Shown here: positions 1-8,162 of the stretch, in pieces
Position numbering within the stretch: position 1 is the first letter of the stretch
How the letters are laid out: the number at the start of each line of letters is the position of its first letter
IMG/VR virus record: IMGVR_UViG_3300031857_000005
Location: 1-64,000 of that record
Source of the DNA: a virus
Length of the DNA: 64,000 nt
Reading direction: 5' to 3' (one strand)
Position numbers and translations under genes: made by a program
Notes under the pieces: model-generated
Seen by the model: the letters and a program-made list of their open reading frames with translations, nothing else
What the model was told of the DNA's origin: nothing
Database searches by the model: none

Positions 1-1
1 A

Positions 2-361
2 AAAAATATTTCTCAAAATAAAGGATTTTTTTATTATTTGGAAAATAAAACAAATAATCTATATGTTTGGGAATATAACATTAAGAATGCGAATAGAAGT
101 TCCATTGAAAAAAAGACACAAGTCAAATTAATTTATTCCAAACCAAAGAACAATTTGACACTTCCAAAAATAATTGATACGTTTTCAACGTGGTTTTCTG
201 AAGAGGAAAAGTCAAAACTACCTCTTTTTGAGATGAAAAGTAAGGATTTGTTTCCAATAAATGAAACATTATTACCACTTTTCAAACGGAAAGTTATATC
301 TTATATAAATTTAGAAAATTACAACCAAAGAAAAAAAGCGATTCAAATCAAAGTAAATTAA
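2..361 (+). CDS. C-terminal part of an unrecognised protein, cut by the window edge
   Basis: The frame is open to the left edge with no in-frame ATG; the first possible start is a TTG at 38, which has no convincing promoter. I therefore read it as the 3' end of a longer gene. The visible 119 residues are basic and mixed alpha/beta, with a stretch FSTWFSEEEKSKLPLFEMK and no motif that I recognise. The next small gene starts 2 nt after its stop, so it is the head of a rightward run leading into glutamine synthetase. Confidence 0.55.
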   Translation, partial: KNISQNKGFFYYLENKTNNLYVWEYNIKNANRSSIEKKTQVKLIYSKPKNNLTLPKIIDTFSTWFSEEEKSKLPLFEMKSKDLFPINETLLPLFKRKVISYINLENYNQRKKAIQIKVN

Positions 362-362
362 T

Positions 363-503
363 ATGGATATTTTAAAAGAAATAAGCAAGATAGTTAAAGA
401 AAATCCAAATGATATGGATTTAGGAAAAAAAATTAGAGTTTTATATACAGAGTTTAAAGAAAAAAAAGATGGGATTTCACAAAAGAAGATTAAAAAAATC
501 TAA
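363..503 (+). CDS. small hypothetical protein, 46 aa
   Basis: ATG at 363 directly follows the upstream stop. The 46-residue product begins MDILKEISKIVKENPNDMD and is a charged, probably helical peptide rich in Lys and Glu. Its 3' end overlaps the next gene by 35 nt in another frame, a longer overlap than usual here, so one of the two starts may be wrong. Function is unknown. Confidence 0.45.
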   Translation: MDILKEISKIVKENPNDMDLGKKIRVLYTEFKEKKDGISQKKIKKI

Positions 504-660
504 TATTATTCTTCAAAAAGAAAATATAATTAGGTATCTGAGTGCGGATGCAATATTAATCTCAGATGATTTTTCATACAATGTTTATAAATTGTATAGT
601 GAGGGTAAATCGGAAGAAGAAATCATAAAATATATTAACGAAAATCAAGATGAAGATTAA
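469..660 (+). CDS. small hypothetical protein, 63 aa
   Basis: A 63-residue protein with a basic N-terminus (MGFHKRRLKKS) followed by a predicted helical part containing LYSEGKSEEEIIKYINEN, a pattern seen in small helix-turn-helix-like phage proteins, though I cannot assign it. It is the only ATG available in the frame. It overlaps the glutamine synthetase start by 11 nt, which suggests translational coupling within one operon. Confidence 0.5.
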   Translation: MGFHKRRLKKSNIILQKENIIRYLSADAILISDDFSYNVYKLYSEGKSEEEIIKYINENQDED

Positions 661-1855
661 ATTAGAGTACTTGTGGTTGGACGGATATAATCCAGAACCA
701 AATCTTAGAAGTAAGGTAAAAATTGTAAATTATAATGACGTAAAAAACGCATTTTTAGATGGTAATTTCCCCGAATGGAATTTTGACGGTTCATCAACAC
801 AACAAGCGGAAACTGGTAGTTCGGACTGTATATTAAAACCTGTGAGACATTATAGTTCAGAAATTTTGCAAACTGTGTATATAATGTGTGAGGTTATGAA
901 TCCTGATGGGACTCCACACAAAACAAACACAAGAAGTAATATCGAAAGTGATGATGAAGATATGTGGTTCGGATTTGAACAGGAATATTTCATCTATGAT
1001 AGAAATAATAAATGTATTTTAGGTCACAATGAAAATAATCTTGAACCACAAGGAAAATATTATTGTGGTGTTGGACAATATGTTGCTGGAAGAGACTTTG
1101 TAGAAGAACATTTAAATATGTGTTTGAATTATGGTTTAGATATAACGGGAACAAATGCCGAGGTTGCGATTGGACAATGGGAATACCAAGTCTTTTCAAA
1201 AGGAAAATTAAAGGCTGGTGATGATTTATGGGTGTCCAGATATTTCTTACATAAGTTATCGGAAAAATATGATTATGGTATCGAACTTCACCCAAAACCA
1301 ATCCAAAGAGGAGAATGGAATGGTTCAGGACTTCATACGAATTTTTCATCTAAAAAAATGAGAGAAGAAGGTGGTGAGGAATACTTCAAATCTGTATTCT
1401 CAAGTTTTGAAGCAAGACACCAATCTCATATAGAAAATTATGGTTCAGATAATCAACTACGACTGACTGGTAAGTTTGAGACACAATCAATTGATAAATT
1501 CAGTTGGGGTATATCAGATAGAGGAGCATCAATTCGTGTGCCACAGTCAACCGCAAATGAGTGGAAAGGTTATATTGAAGACAGAAGACCATCTTCAAAT
1601 GCAGATCCTTACAAAATTATATATCAAATTTGTGAATCATTGAGAAATGCTGAAACAATAAATGATATTAAACACAAAATGAACTTTAAACTTGATATGG
1701 ACAATCTTAAGACGGATTTCAAAACATTACCCAATGAGGAACTATTGAAAGAGTATTTGAATGATGAAGAATTTGAATTAGACAGTAAAACGATGGTTGA
1801 TAATAGAAATAATATACCAACTGAAGAAATAAATTTTAACTTGAATGGAAAATAA
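650..1855 (+). CDS. glnII: type II (eukaryotic-like) glutamine synthetase
   Basis: Should make glutamine from glutamate, ammonia and ATP in the cytoplasm. Signatures of the GSII family are all present: WNFDGSST (43-50) in the N-terminal beta-grasp domain, WFGFEQEYF (106-114) with metal-binding glutamates, GTNAEVAIGQWEYQ (167-180), NGSGLHTNFS (224-233) with the substrate-binding His, RLTGKFET (271-278), SWGISDRGASIRVPQ (285-299) and EDRRPSSNADPY (310-321). The 401-residue length is some 40-50 longer than usual because of an acidic C-terminal extension. It lacks the adenylylation loop of GSI, so activity would not be silenced by that route. It overlaps both neighbours by 11 nt, so it is embedded in the phage operon and not a stray host fragment. 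All visible catalytic residues are intact. Confidence 0.95.
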   Translation: MKIKLEYLWLDGYNPEPNLRSKVKIVNYNDVKNAFLDGNFPEWNFDGSSTQQAETGSSDCILKPVRHYSSEILQTVYIMCEVMNPDGTPHKTNTRSNIESDDEDMWFGFEQEYFIYDRNNKCILGHNENNLEPQGKYYCGVGQYVAGRDFVEEHLNMCLNYGLDITGTNAEVAIGQWEYQVFSKGKLKAGDDLWVSRYFLHKLSEKYDYGIELHPKPIQRGEWNGSGLHTNFSSKKMREEGGEEYFKSVFSSFEARHQSHIENYGSDNQLRLTGKFETQSIDKFSWGISDRGASIRVPQSTANEWKGYIEDRRPSSNADPYKIIYQICESLRNAETINDIKHKMNFKLDMDNLKTDFKTLPNEELLKEYLNDEEFELDSKTMVDNRNNIPTEEINFNLNGK

Positions 1856-2678
1856 GATAAACATTGATGGTTTAATATTTGGAAAGGGTGAGGGTAATAT
1901 TAGTTGGTATCCTGAAAGGGTTCACACCTTACAAGATTTGGTATATCAGATAAAACCAAGAAACATAATTGAAATTGGTTTTAATGAAGGACATTCAATG
2001 ATTTTAATATGTGAGACACTTTTAAAAATCATTGAAGAAAATCCTGAATTTAATCAGAAACCAATAATAGTCTATGTATTTGATGACTGCAAATATGAAA
2101 GCACGTTTAACAATCATTCAATACTTACAGAACATTATAGAAAGTGGAACATACATTTAAATTTAATTCCTGGTAATTCCCTTGAAGTTGTTCCAAAAGT
2201 TTTAGAAACCTCAAAAATCAAGTTTGATTTCATTGAAATTGATGGATGTCATTTTGAAGAATATGTTAAAGGTGACATTAATAATGTGATTAATTTTATA
2301 AACGATAATGGTATAATATATTTGGATGATTACAAATCCTCAAAAGATCCGACAGAAGGTGTTGATAAAGCAGTTGATTCATTTGACTGGTATGATTTTA
2401 ATACCTATTATATTGACGGAGTGTTTTGGGCACACAAAAAAGAAAAACAAATGACAAACAAAAATGAACAAGTTAATCACCCTAATCACTATGGTGGCGA
2501 AACAAACCAATACGAAGCCATCAAAGTAATTGATGCTTGGGATTTAGGATTTAGTTTGGGAAATACTGTAAAGTATATCTCAAGAGCAGGAAAAAAGAAT
2601 AAAGATAAAGAATTAGAAGATTTGAAGAAAGCCCTTTGGTATCTACAACATCACATTGAAACATTAGAGAAGAAATGA
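1845..2678 (+). CDS. class I methyltransferase-like domain fused to DUF3310
   Basis: Two domains in one frame. Residues 1-195 look like a Rossmann SAM methyltransferase of the Methyltransf_24 type: glycine-rich IIEIGFNEGHS (motif I), then IDGCHFEEYVKGDI and GIIYLDDY. Residues about 208-277 are a DUF3310 domain (VNHPNHYGG, then FSLGNTVKYISRAGKK and EDLKKALWYLQHH), related to T7 gp1.7, which is reported to phosphorylate dTMP/dGMP. An in-frame ATG at 2451 (MTNKNEQ) sits exactly before the second domain and could be an internal start giving a free DUF3310 protein. The gene overlaps the previous by 11 nt and the next by 4 nt. The methyl acceptor is unknown. Confidence 0.8.
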   Translation: MENKINIDGLIFGKGEGNISWYPERVHTLQDLVYQIKPRNIIEIGFNEGHSMILICETLLKIIEENPEFNQKPIIVYVFDDCKYESTFNNHSILTEHYRKWNIHLNLIPGNSLEVVPKVLETSKIKFDFIEIDGCHFEEYVKGDINNVINFINDNGIIYLDDYKSSKDPTEGVDKAVDSFDWYDFNTYYIDGVFWAHKKEKQMTNKNEQVNHPNHYGGETNQYEAIKVIDAWDLGFSLGNTVKYISRAGKKNKDKELEDLKKALWYLQHHIETLEKK

Positions 2679-3523
2679 TAGAGACAGGAAAAATTATAAA
2701 TGGTGATTGTATTGAGGTAATGAAGACATTACCAAATAGTAGTGTGGATTTAATCGTCACATCACCTCCCTATGGTGTTGGTATTGATTATGATGTTCAC
2801 GAAGACGATGTGGAATTTGAAGACTATTTGGTGTTTGCTAAAAATTGGTTAACTGAAGCGTATAATGTCTTGAAAGACGATGGACGAATCGCGTTGAACA
2901 TCCCATACGAAATCAACAGACAAAAAAAGGGTGGAAGAATATTCTTTGTTTCTGAGATGTGGCAAATAATGAAAGAAATTGGGTTTGGTTTCTTCGGTAT
3001 CGTGGATTTGGAAGAACAATCACCCCATCGTAGTAAGACAACTGCTTGGGGTTCTTGGATGAGTCCAAGTTCACCATATATATATAACCCAAAGGAGTGT
3101 GTGATACTTGCATACAAAAAACACCACATTAAAAAGGTTAAAGGAGAACCTCAGTGGAAAGGGACACCTACTGAAATTGAACAGGAGGATGGAACCATAA
3201 AAAAGAAAGTTGTATATGAAGAACAAGATAAGAAGGAGTTTATGGAACTTGTTTTTGGTCAGTGGAATTACTTTGCAGATACTAAATCACTCACCAAGGC
3301 GACGTTCTCAATGGACATCCCAACTAAAGCGATCAAAATATTATCCTACAAAAACGATGTGATTTTAGATCCATTCGCTGGTAGTGGAACAACATTAGTT
3401 GCCGCTGAAGTATTGGGAAGAAGATGGTTAGGTATTGAGTTATCACCAAACTATACCGAGATAGCCAATACGAGAGTAAATTACTTTAAAACCTTACAGG
3501 AAATAAAAGAAGAACAACTCTAA
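2675..3523 (+). CDS. DNA methyltransferase, beta-type N6-adenine or N4-cytosine
   Basis: Order of motifs is catalytic TSPPYGVG (motif IV, residues about 29-36) first and the SAM-binding LDPFAGSGTT (motif I) near residue 230, then RRWLGIELSPNY, which is the beta-class arrangement. The TSPPY form is found in both N4-cytosine and some N6-adenine enzymes, so base specificity cannot be decided. It is 282 aa, a normal length for a stand-alone methylase; no cognate restriction gene is adjacent, so protection of phage DNA from host restriction is the likely role. Starts with a 4-nt ATGA overlap and is followed by a strong terminator. Confidence 0.93.
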   Translation: MIETGKIINGDCIEVMKTLPNSSVDLIVTSPPYGVGIDYDVHEDDVEFEDYLVFAKNWLTEAYNVLKDDGRIALNIPYEINRQKKGGRIFFVSEMWQIMKEIGFGFFGIVDLEEQSPHRSKTTAWGSWMSPSSPYIYNPKECVILAYKKHHIKKVKGEPQWKGTPTEIEQEDGTIKKKVVYEEQDKKEFMELVFGQWNYFADTKSLTKATFSMDIPTKAIKILSYKNDVILDPFAGSGTTLVAAEVLGRRWLGIELSPNYTEIANTRVNYFKTLQEIKEEQL

Positions 3524-3527
3524 TATA

Positions 3528-3554
3528 AAACCCACCTTAAAAGTGGGTTTTTTT
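3528..3554 (+). terminator. rho-independent terminator after the methylase operon
   Basis: Stem AAACCCAC / GTGGGTTT around a 7-nt loop, followed by a T tract. Ends the glnII-methylase unit. Confidence 0.9.
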
Positions 3555-3563
3555 ATTTTATGG

Positions 3564-3571
3564 ATATTTAT
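3564..3571 (+). promoter_or_regulatory. late motif ATATTTAT
   Basis: GATATTTATT, 6 nt before the ATG at 3578, immediately after a terminator. Confidence 0.6.
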
Positions 3572-3577
3572 TCATAT

Positions 3578-3886
3578 ATGAAAATAATTATAACGGAAAA
3601 TAAAAGGGACAGACTGGCGTTAAATTGGTTGAATAATAAATTCGGTAATCTAACTAAGGTTGTTAACTATGATAGAACATTTTATGTTAATAAGGATAAA
3701 AAACCGTTATTTTACTATTATCAAGATGATAAAAATAAGTTTGTTTTTATTGATTACACAAGAATTTGGATATTTTTTGAATCCATTTTTGATATGGAAT
3801 ATGAACAAATACAAGATATTCTAAAAATATGGTTGGAAGAAACCTATAATTTGAGTGGATATTTACCTATTGATTACGGACACTAA
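3578..3886 (+). CDS. tagged (class C) hypothetical protein, 102 aa
   Basis: Begins MKIIITENKRDRLALNWLN, a class C tag with I-T-E at residues 5-7. An ATG six codons upstream lies on the promoter box, so 3578 is preferred. The body is aromatic and basic (YYYQDDKNKFVFIDYTRIWIFFES) and is probably a small alpha/beta domain. No function can be read from it. First of two tagged genes in one unit. Confidence 0.75.
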   Translation: MKIIITENKRDRLALNWLNNKFGNLTKVVNYDRTFYVNKDKKPLFYYYQDDKNKFVFIDYTRIWIFFESIFDMEYEQIQDILKIWLEETYNLSGYLPIDYGH

Positions 3887-3906
3887 CCTATAATATAAAA
3901 TAAAGT

Positions 3907-4782
3907 ATGAAAATATTTCTTACCGAAAAACAATTAAAATATTTAAAGTCAAATCTTATTTCAGAGTCAGATGAGGTAAATCAATATGGGTTTACACAGG
4001 ACGAAATGAAACGAATTGAAGAATTTGTTAGAAAAAATGTTAAACAACAATATGAATGGTTAAAAAAAGAAGTTGAGGAGGGTGAGGAACATGCGGAAAT
4101 TTTGGAAAAAATAAAAAGTCATATTAAAAATAATCCTGATATACCTGAAAAATATTTTGATTATATGATTAAAGAATATGAGGGTAAAGTAAAACAATAC
4201 GAAAGAAATAAAAAGAACCTTGAAAATTTTGATTTTGAAGAGTATGTTAAAGATGGTATTGATAGAGATATACACGGAGGAGCATATTCAATGTCTTGGA
4301 ATATCAGAAGCGAAAAATGGGAGAAAGAACAATTAAATAGAAAGTTAACAAAAGAAGACATAACTGATATTTTAGTTACCGCTCTTGAGGGTGGATCCAA
4401 TTATTGGTATTTAATTGATTTACCTGAAAATATAAAATCATATGGGCAATCAAAATCTGAAGCGGTTGGTGAATATGTCTTACGAGGTGGGTCAATTGAT
4501 TTCTACGATAAGGAAGAATATTATGATGTTAGGAGAGCATTAAAAGATGGTGATTACAATATTGGTGATAGTGATGATATGGTTGATGAAAAGAGTTATC
4601 AGGAAGACATTGAAAATACTAAACTTGGACATATTGATATGAACAGAATATTAGAGGCAATAACAAAAATAAAAAGTGAATATCCTGAAGTTTGGAAAAA
4701 TATATTATTGGAAAATGCGGATGCTGGAGATGCCGATGTATTCTTACAACTATGTGTAATGGGTGAAGTTGTTTATGGGTAA
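3907..4782 (+). CDS. tagged (class C) hypothetical protein, 291 aa
   Basis: The N-terminus MKIFLTEKQLKYLKSNLISE ends in I-S-E at residue 20, a candidate prohead-protease site. A long charged coiled-coil region (about 30-110) follows. Residues about 155-165 read VTALEGGSNYWYL, a motif I associate with small phage proteins of unknown function found in many tailed phages, and the C-terminus has a matching conserved feel (ENADAGDADVFLQLCVMGEVVYG). So this is a known orphan phage domain carrying an added tag and coiled coil. Confidence 0.8.
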   Translation: MKIFLTEKQLKYLKSNLISESDEVNQYGFTQDEMKRIEEFVRKNVKQQYEWLKKEVEEGEEHAEILEKIKSHIKNNPDIPEKYFDYMIKEYEGKVKQYERNKKNLENFDFEEYVKDGIDRDIHGGAYSMSWNIRSEKWEKEQLNRKLTKEDITDILVTALEGGSNYWYLIDLPENIKSYGQSKSEAVGEYVLRGGSIDFYDKEEYYDVRRALKDGDYNIGDSDDMVDEKSYQEDIENTKLGHIDMNRILEAITKIKSEYPEVWKNILLENADAGDADVFLQLCVMGEVVYG

Positions 4783-4804
4783 ATAAAAAATTATAAATTA
4801 AAAA

Positions 4805-4830
4805 CCCCACTCAAAAGGTGGGGATTTTTT
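4805..4830. terminator. bidirectional terminator between convergent genes
   Basis: Stem CCCCAC / GTGGGG with A runs on the left and T runs on the right, so it can stop transcription from the tagged gene (plus) and from the SLT gene (minus). Confidence 0.88.
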
Positions 4831-5377
4831 ATTTAAGTGATAACCACTTTGACTTATAATTTTTGTTAGTTCCACAATACCTACCATACTCATTTACAAT
4901 AGGTCTACCCGTGTTATAACAACCACAAACAACATTCCAGTCACCGTATTTATTATAAAGTTTTCGTAGAAGTTTCATACTTGTCCTAATGTTCAACTCA
5001 ATATCAGTCATAATTTTATGATTTGAATATTTTACTTTATTAATTGAATAAGATGTCATAGGCATAATCTGCATCGGACCCAAAGCCCCAACACAAGAGA
5101 TTCTTTCGGGATTGTACCTCCAATCAAAAGGACCTCTGTATGTTGTTTCTTTATACGCCACATTATATGCAACATACTTAGGAATGTTATATTCATCAGA
5201 GTATTTCTCAATACATTCATACATCCGAATAGAAATTGGTGAATTTGGAATACCTGATCCTTCATTCGTGAATTTACTATTAGATTGAATCTCAATCGTT
5301 GACATACCTGATAAGGTAATAATGGTAACAAGACATCCCATCAAGTATACCAATTTTAAAATGTTGGATACTTTCAT
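4829..5377 (-). CDS. SLT-type lytic transglycosylase, membrane anchored or secreted
   Basis: A 182-aa lysozyme-like goose/SLT fold protein that would cleave peptidoglycan. Residues 8-24 form a hydrophobic signal or anchor (LVYLMGCLVTIITLSG). The catalytic Glu lies in VAYKETTYRG (about 73-81), followed by the family motifs GALGPMQIMP (about 98-107) and CGCYNTGRP (about 152-160). Transcribed leftward with the small membrane gene at 5384-5701, 6 nt upstream, so both probably serve host lysis or entry. No Rz-type spanin is obvious. Confidence 0.9.
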   Translation of the reverse strand: MKVSNILKLVYLMGCLVTIITLSGMSTIEIQSNSKFTNEGSGIPNSPISIRMYECIEKYSDEYNIPKYVAYNVAYKETTYRGPFDWRYNPERISCVGALGPMQIMPMTSYSINKVKYSNHKIMTDIELNIRTSMKLLRKLYNKYGDWNVVCGCYNTGRPIVNEYGRYCGTNKNYKSKWLSLK

Positions 5378-5383
5378 AATCTA

Positions 5384-5701
5384 TTATTTTGATGTGTCTG
5401 AGAAAATATTTCTAGCGTATAGTTTAAACACCGAAACACCGATTGAATCTTGATAAACTGTGTAATCACCAGTTTTCTTGTCAATGATAATTAGATGGTT
5501 ATGTTCATCTAATGCTAAGTTAACCTGACTACGATTAACTTTAACCATATGGATGGTTGGTTTCTTTGGACCATATTCGTTATTATATGCTGAACCTGCG
5601 TAAAATCCCGCAAACAACGAAACCACAATAAACGACACAACTACCACATTTCTAAATAAAGGTTTATACCTTTCCACGAATTCATTAAATTTCTGTTTCA
5701 T
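5384..5701 (-). CDS. small bitopic membrane protein beside the lysozyme-like gene, 105 aa
   Basis: Start is set at the ATG at 5701 (MKQKFNEF); the further upstream TTG lies at the promoter box. One transmembrane segment near residues 17-37 (NVVVVSFIVVSLFAGFYAGSAY) is followed by an exported 65-residue domain with beta-rich sequence (NHLIIIDKKTGDYTVYQD). It is operonic with the SLT gene. A holin, pinholin partner or accessory lysis role fits, but there is no family signature. Confidence 0.72.
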   Translation of the reverse strand: MKQKFNEFVERYKPLFRNVVVVSFIVVSLFAGFYAGSAYNNEYGPKKPTIHMVKVNRSQVNLALDEHNHLIIIDKKTGDYTVYQDSIGVSVFKLYARNIFSDTSK

Positions 5702-5717
5702 ATTTTTAAGTTTTAAA

Positions 5718-5732
5718 GATTTATACAAACAT
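5718..5732 (-). promoter_or_regulatory. host-type -7 box (TATGTTTG on minus strand)
   Basis: Reads TTATGTTTGTATAAAT on the minus strand, upstream of the 5701 start. Drives the leftward lysis pair. Confidence 0.5.
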
Positions 5733-5783
5733 AAGAATTTTTAAACAATAAGACAAATGGTATTTACATTTTGGATCTGAAAG

Positions 5784-5791
5784 GTATTTAT
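5784..5791 (+). promoter_or_regulatory. late motif GTATTTAT
   Basis: Overlaps the first in-frame ATG of the DHH gene (5790), which argues for the second ATG at 5796. Confidence 0.5.
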
Positions 5792-5795
5792 GGTT

Positions 5796-7202
5796 ATGAG
5801 AAAAAATTTAATATTAGAATCAGGATTAAGGGATATTAACAAATTAGCTAAAAGATACCCTAAAGCTAAAATATATTTTCACCAAGATTTAGATGGTGTT
5901 ACTACCGCACTTGCAATGAAACACTATTTGGAGAATAATGGTATTAAAGTTGTTGATGCCGAAATAATCCAATACGGGGATAAAGAATTTTCAGTTAAGA
6001 AATTAGATGCTGAAGGTGATACAATGCCTGTACTGGTAGATTTTGCCCACGGAAAACCAATGTTTGTTATTCATACCGATCACCACGATACTCAAGCCGG
6101 AGTTGAACAAGGAACATCAACAAGTTTTAGATCATCAAGATCGAATGTTGAAACAATATCTCAAACAATATCACCTAAAGATATTTTCTCACCTGAAGAC
6201 ATTACATTAATATCAACTGTGGATTCTGCAGATTATGCAAAACACGATATCGCACCTGAACAAGTGATGAACTACCTATTCAAATTAGATAAGGATAAAA
6301 CATTACAAAGAAATAAAATGTTAATGGGGTTGGTTGTTAATAAACTATTATTAGCATATAAAAATAAACCAGGTTTTCTTGAAGAAATTGTTTTAACCGC
6401 AAATCCATCATTAATGAGTATCCTGAATAATATTAGAGGACAAATGATGAGTAAAGGATACGCTGAGGTTGGAGATCTTGAAAAGAATAAGGAAATGTAT
6501 GTCCAAACGATGAAGTCACATCCTAATGTTAAAATTGATGACAACATTATTGTACAATATGGTGGTGGATCAATGATGAAACCAGGTTCTTATGATAGAT
6601 ACACCCCATTTAGAAATAATCCTGATGCCGACTTCTTAGTTATTGCTTGGCCGTTAGGATTGGTTCAAGCATCCTGTAACCCATTCAAAAAAGAAAGAGC
6701 ACTTAAAGGAGTTAACTTAGGTGAGATTAAAGATGAAGTATTAGGAAAATGGGAATCACAATTAAAAGATAGGGATATTCCATTATCAACAATTAAGTGG
6801 ATATCAGAATCAGGAAAAGGATTTACACCTGAATCTGTTGGGTTCACATATAAAGATTTTAGAGCGTTATACGGAGATAAATTCAAATCAAAAGACGGTA
6901 AAGATTTTATGAGAGATATTGATACGGCAATGTCAAAATCATTTACCGATTTAACTGATGAAGAGATGAGTTTACTTGATAGTGTTACCGTAACTGCTTG
7001 GGACATTATCCAATCAAATAGTGGAGGACATAAATGTATAACTAACATTTCGGGATTAAATTATATGGGTAGAAGTAAAAGACCACCTCAAGGGAAATAC
7101 AAATATAGTTCTGAAAATGAGGACGCTGCGTATGTGAAATTTACTAAAATGATTCAGAATGAATTTGTTAGATTATTGAAAGAGAAAGTTCAAGAAGGTT
7201 AA
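5796..7202 (+). CDS. DHH-DHHA1 family phosphoesterase (RecJ/NrnA-like), tagged
   Basis: A 468-aa member of the DHH superfamily that hydrolyses phosphodiester bonds in single-stranded nucleic acid, oligonucleotides or cyclic dinucleotides. Metal-binding motifs: FHQDLDGVTT (28-37), VDFAHG (81-86), TDHHDT (94-99), a later VDSAD motif (about 145), and the DHHA1 GGHKC near residue 410, which binds substrate. The N-terminal MRKNLILESG resembles a class C/D tag with I-L-E. It has late-type promoter spacing, suggesting that it is made late or packaged. Substrate cannot be decided; a role in nucleotide salvage or in destroying defence signalling dinucleotides is inference. Confidence 0.88.
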   Translation: MRKNLILESGLRDINKLAKRYPKAKIYFHQDLDGVTTALAMKHYLENNGIKVVDAEIIQYGDKEFSVKKLDAEGDTMPVLVDFAHGKPMFVIHTDHHDTQAGVEQGTSTSFRSSRSNVETISQTISPKDIFSPEDITLISTVDSADYAKHDIAPEQVMNYLFKLDKDKTLQRNKMLMGLVVNKLLLAYKNKPGFLEEIVLTANPSLMSILNNIRGQMMSKGYAEVGDLEKNKEMYVQTMKSHPNVKIDDNIIVQYGGGSMMKPGSYDRYTPFRNNPDADFLVIAWPLGLVQASCNPFKKERALKGVNLGEIKDEVLGKWESQLKDRDIPLSTIKWISESGKGFTPESVGFTYKDFRALYGDKFKSKDGKDFMRDIDTAMSKSFTDLTDEEMSLLDSVTVTAWDIIQSNSGGHKCITNISGLNYMGRSKRPPQGKYKYSSENEDAAYVKFTKMIQNEFVRLLKEKVQEG

Positions 7203-7543
7203 TCAAAGTATACTCTATCTCCTTTTGTAATATCATATTCTTCACAGGTTCCGCCCATAACTTCTAATATCATATCACCATTACCAGGATATCTCTTACA
7301 TGGGTTAGAAGTACAAGGTTCACAGTTATGATGTATCTTAACAATAGTATTGTTACTTATATAGATAATATCCAAAGGAATTATACAATCCTTCATCCAA
7401 AAAGAATGTTCACTATCATTCATTATAAATAACATTCCATCAAATGTATCATCAAATTTTTTACCCATCATACCTTGTTGAGTGTCTTTTGATGTCATTA
7501 CACATTTGACATTGAACAAATTGTTATTTATTATTATATCCAT
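7199..7543 (-). CDS. DUF192 family protein
   Basis: A 114-aa protein of the DUF192 (COG1430) fold. Key stretch: GMLFIM, then HSFWMKDCIIPLDIIYI and the tail motif ILEVMGGTCEEYDITKGDRV. Family members are small beta-barrels, often exported or associated with carbohydrate-active proteins; biochemical function is not established. Start is placed at ATG 7543 (MDIIINNN); the ORF runs 19 residues further upstream, into the NUDIX gene promoter. It overlaps the DHH gene end by 4 nt (convergent) and diverges from the NUDIX gene. Confidence 0.82.
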   Translation of the reverse strand: MDIIINNNLFNVKCVMTSKDTQQGMMGKKFDDTFDGMLFIMNDSEHSFWMKDCIIPLDIIYISNNTIVKIHHNCEPCTSNPCKRYPGNGDMILEVMGGTCEEYDITKGDRVYFD

Positions 7544-7556
7544 ATACATAAATATA

Positions 7557-7985
7557 ATGGCTAATAGAAAACTAAAAAGATTTTCGGGAATACTTGTCAA
7601 GTGTGGTAATAAATTTTTACTTTGTAAAAGAAGTCCTGATCAGTCTTCACCTAATATATGGTCGGTTCCTGGTGGTGGTGTTGAGTATGGTGAAAAACCT
7701 AAAGAAACTGCAATTAGGGAGTTTTATGAGGAAACTAATATTGATTTAACTAATGAGATTAATGACATAAGATTAGTTGGTACTTTTAATACATATACTA
7801 AAAATGGTGAAGTTAAAGGGATGATGTATATCTACTATTACCAATCAGATGTAGAGATATATCCTGATTTGGATATGGCTAAAGATGGACACGAACATAG
7901 CGAATGTGGGTACTTTAATTTCATGGATTTACCAATTGATGACCATAAAGACCCATTATTTAGATTAATTTTAACACTTTTGTAA
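7557..7985 (+). CDS. NUDIX hydrolase
   Basis: A 142-aa NUDIX protein that would hydrolyse a nucleoside diphosphate linked to another group. The Nudix box runs from GGVEYGE (about 41-47) to REFYEETN; the usual final Gly is replaced by Asn but the catalytic REFYEE core is intact. The start MANRKLKR at 7557 is preferred over the upstream ATG, which lies inside the divergent DUF192 gene. Phage NUDIX enzymes clear damaged or signalling nucleotides or act on capped RNA; which one applies here is not visible. Confidence 0.88.
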   Translation: MANRKLKRFSGILVKCGNKFLLCKRSPDQSSPNIWSVPGGGVEYGEKPKETAIREFYEETNIDLTNEINDIRLVGTFNTYTKNGEVKGMMYIYYYQSDVEIYPDLDMAKDGHEHSECGYFNFMDLPIDDHKDPLFRLILTLL

Positions 7986-8073
7986 AAAAAAATTGTCTTT
8001 TGGTTAACTACAATATATTTATGTGATACAAAACAACATTCCCTTCTAATTTATTGTTGGTTTAACATTAATG

Positions 8074-8117
8074 AAATCCCAAAAATTTTCGTAGTTGATT
8101 TTTTTTGGGATTTTTTT
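8074..8117 (+). terminator. terminator-like hairpin
   Basis: AAATCCCAAAAA pairs with TTTTTTGGGATTT around about 15 nt, followed by T7. It lies between the NUDIX gene and the next promoter; the rest of 7986-8138 is AT-rich with no ORF. Confidence 0.75.
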
Positions 8118-8138
8118 ATGCCGTATCATTTTTATTTG

Positions 8139-8146
8139 TATATTTG
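8139..8146 (+). promoter_or_regulatory. host-type -7 box TATATTTG
   Basis: 16 nt before the ATG at 8163. Confidence 0.6.
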
Positions 8147-8162
8147 TAGAAATAAAAAACAT

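Noticed and set aside
2451-2678. Separate DUF3310 gene
   Set aside because: The frame is continuous with the upstream domain and no promoter is visible; kept as a possible internal start within one CDS.
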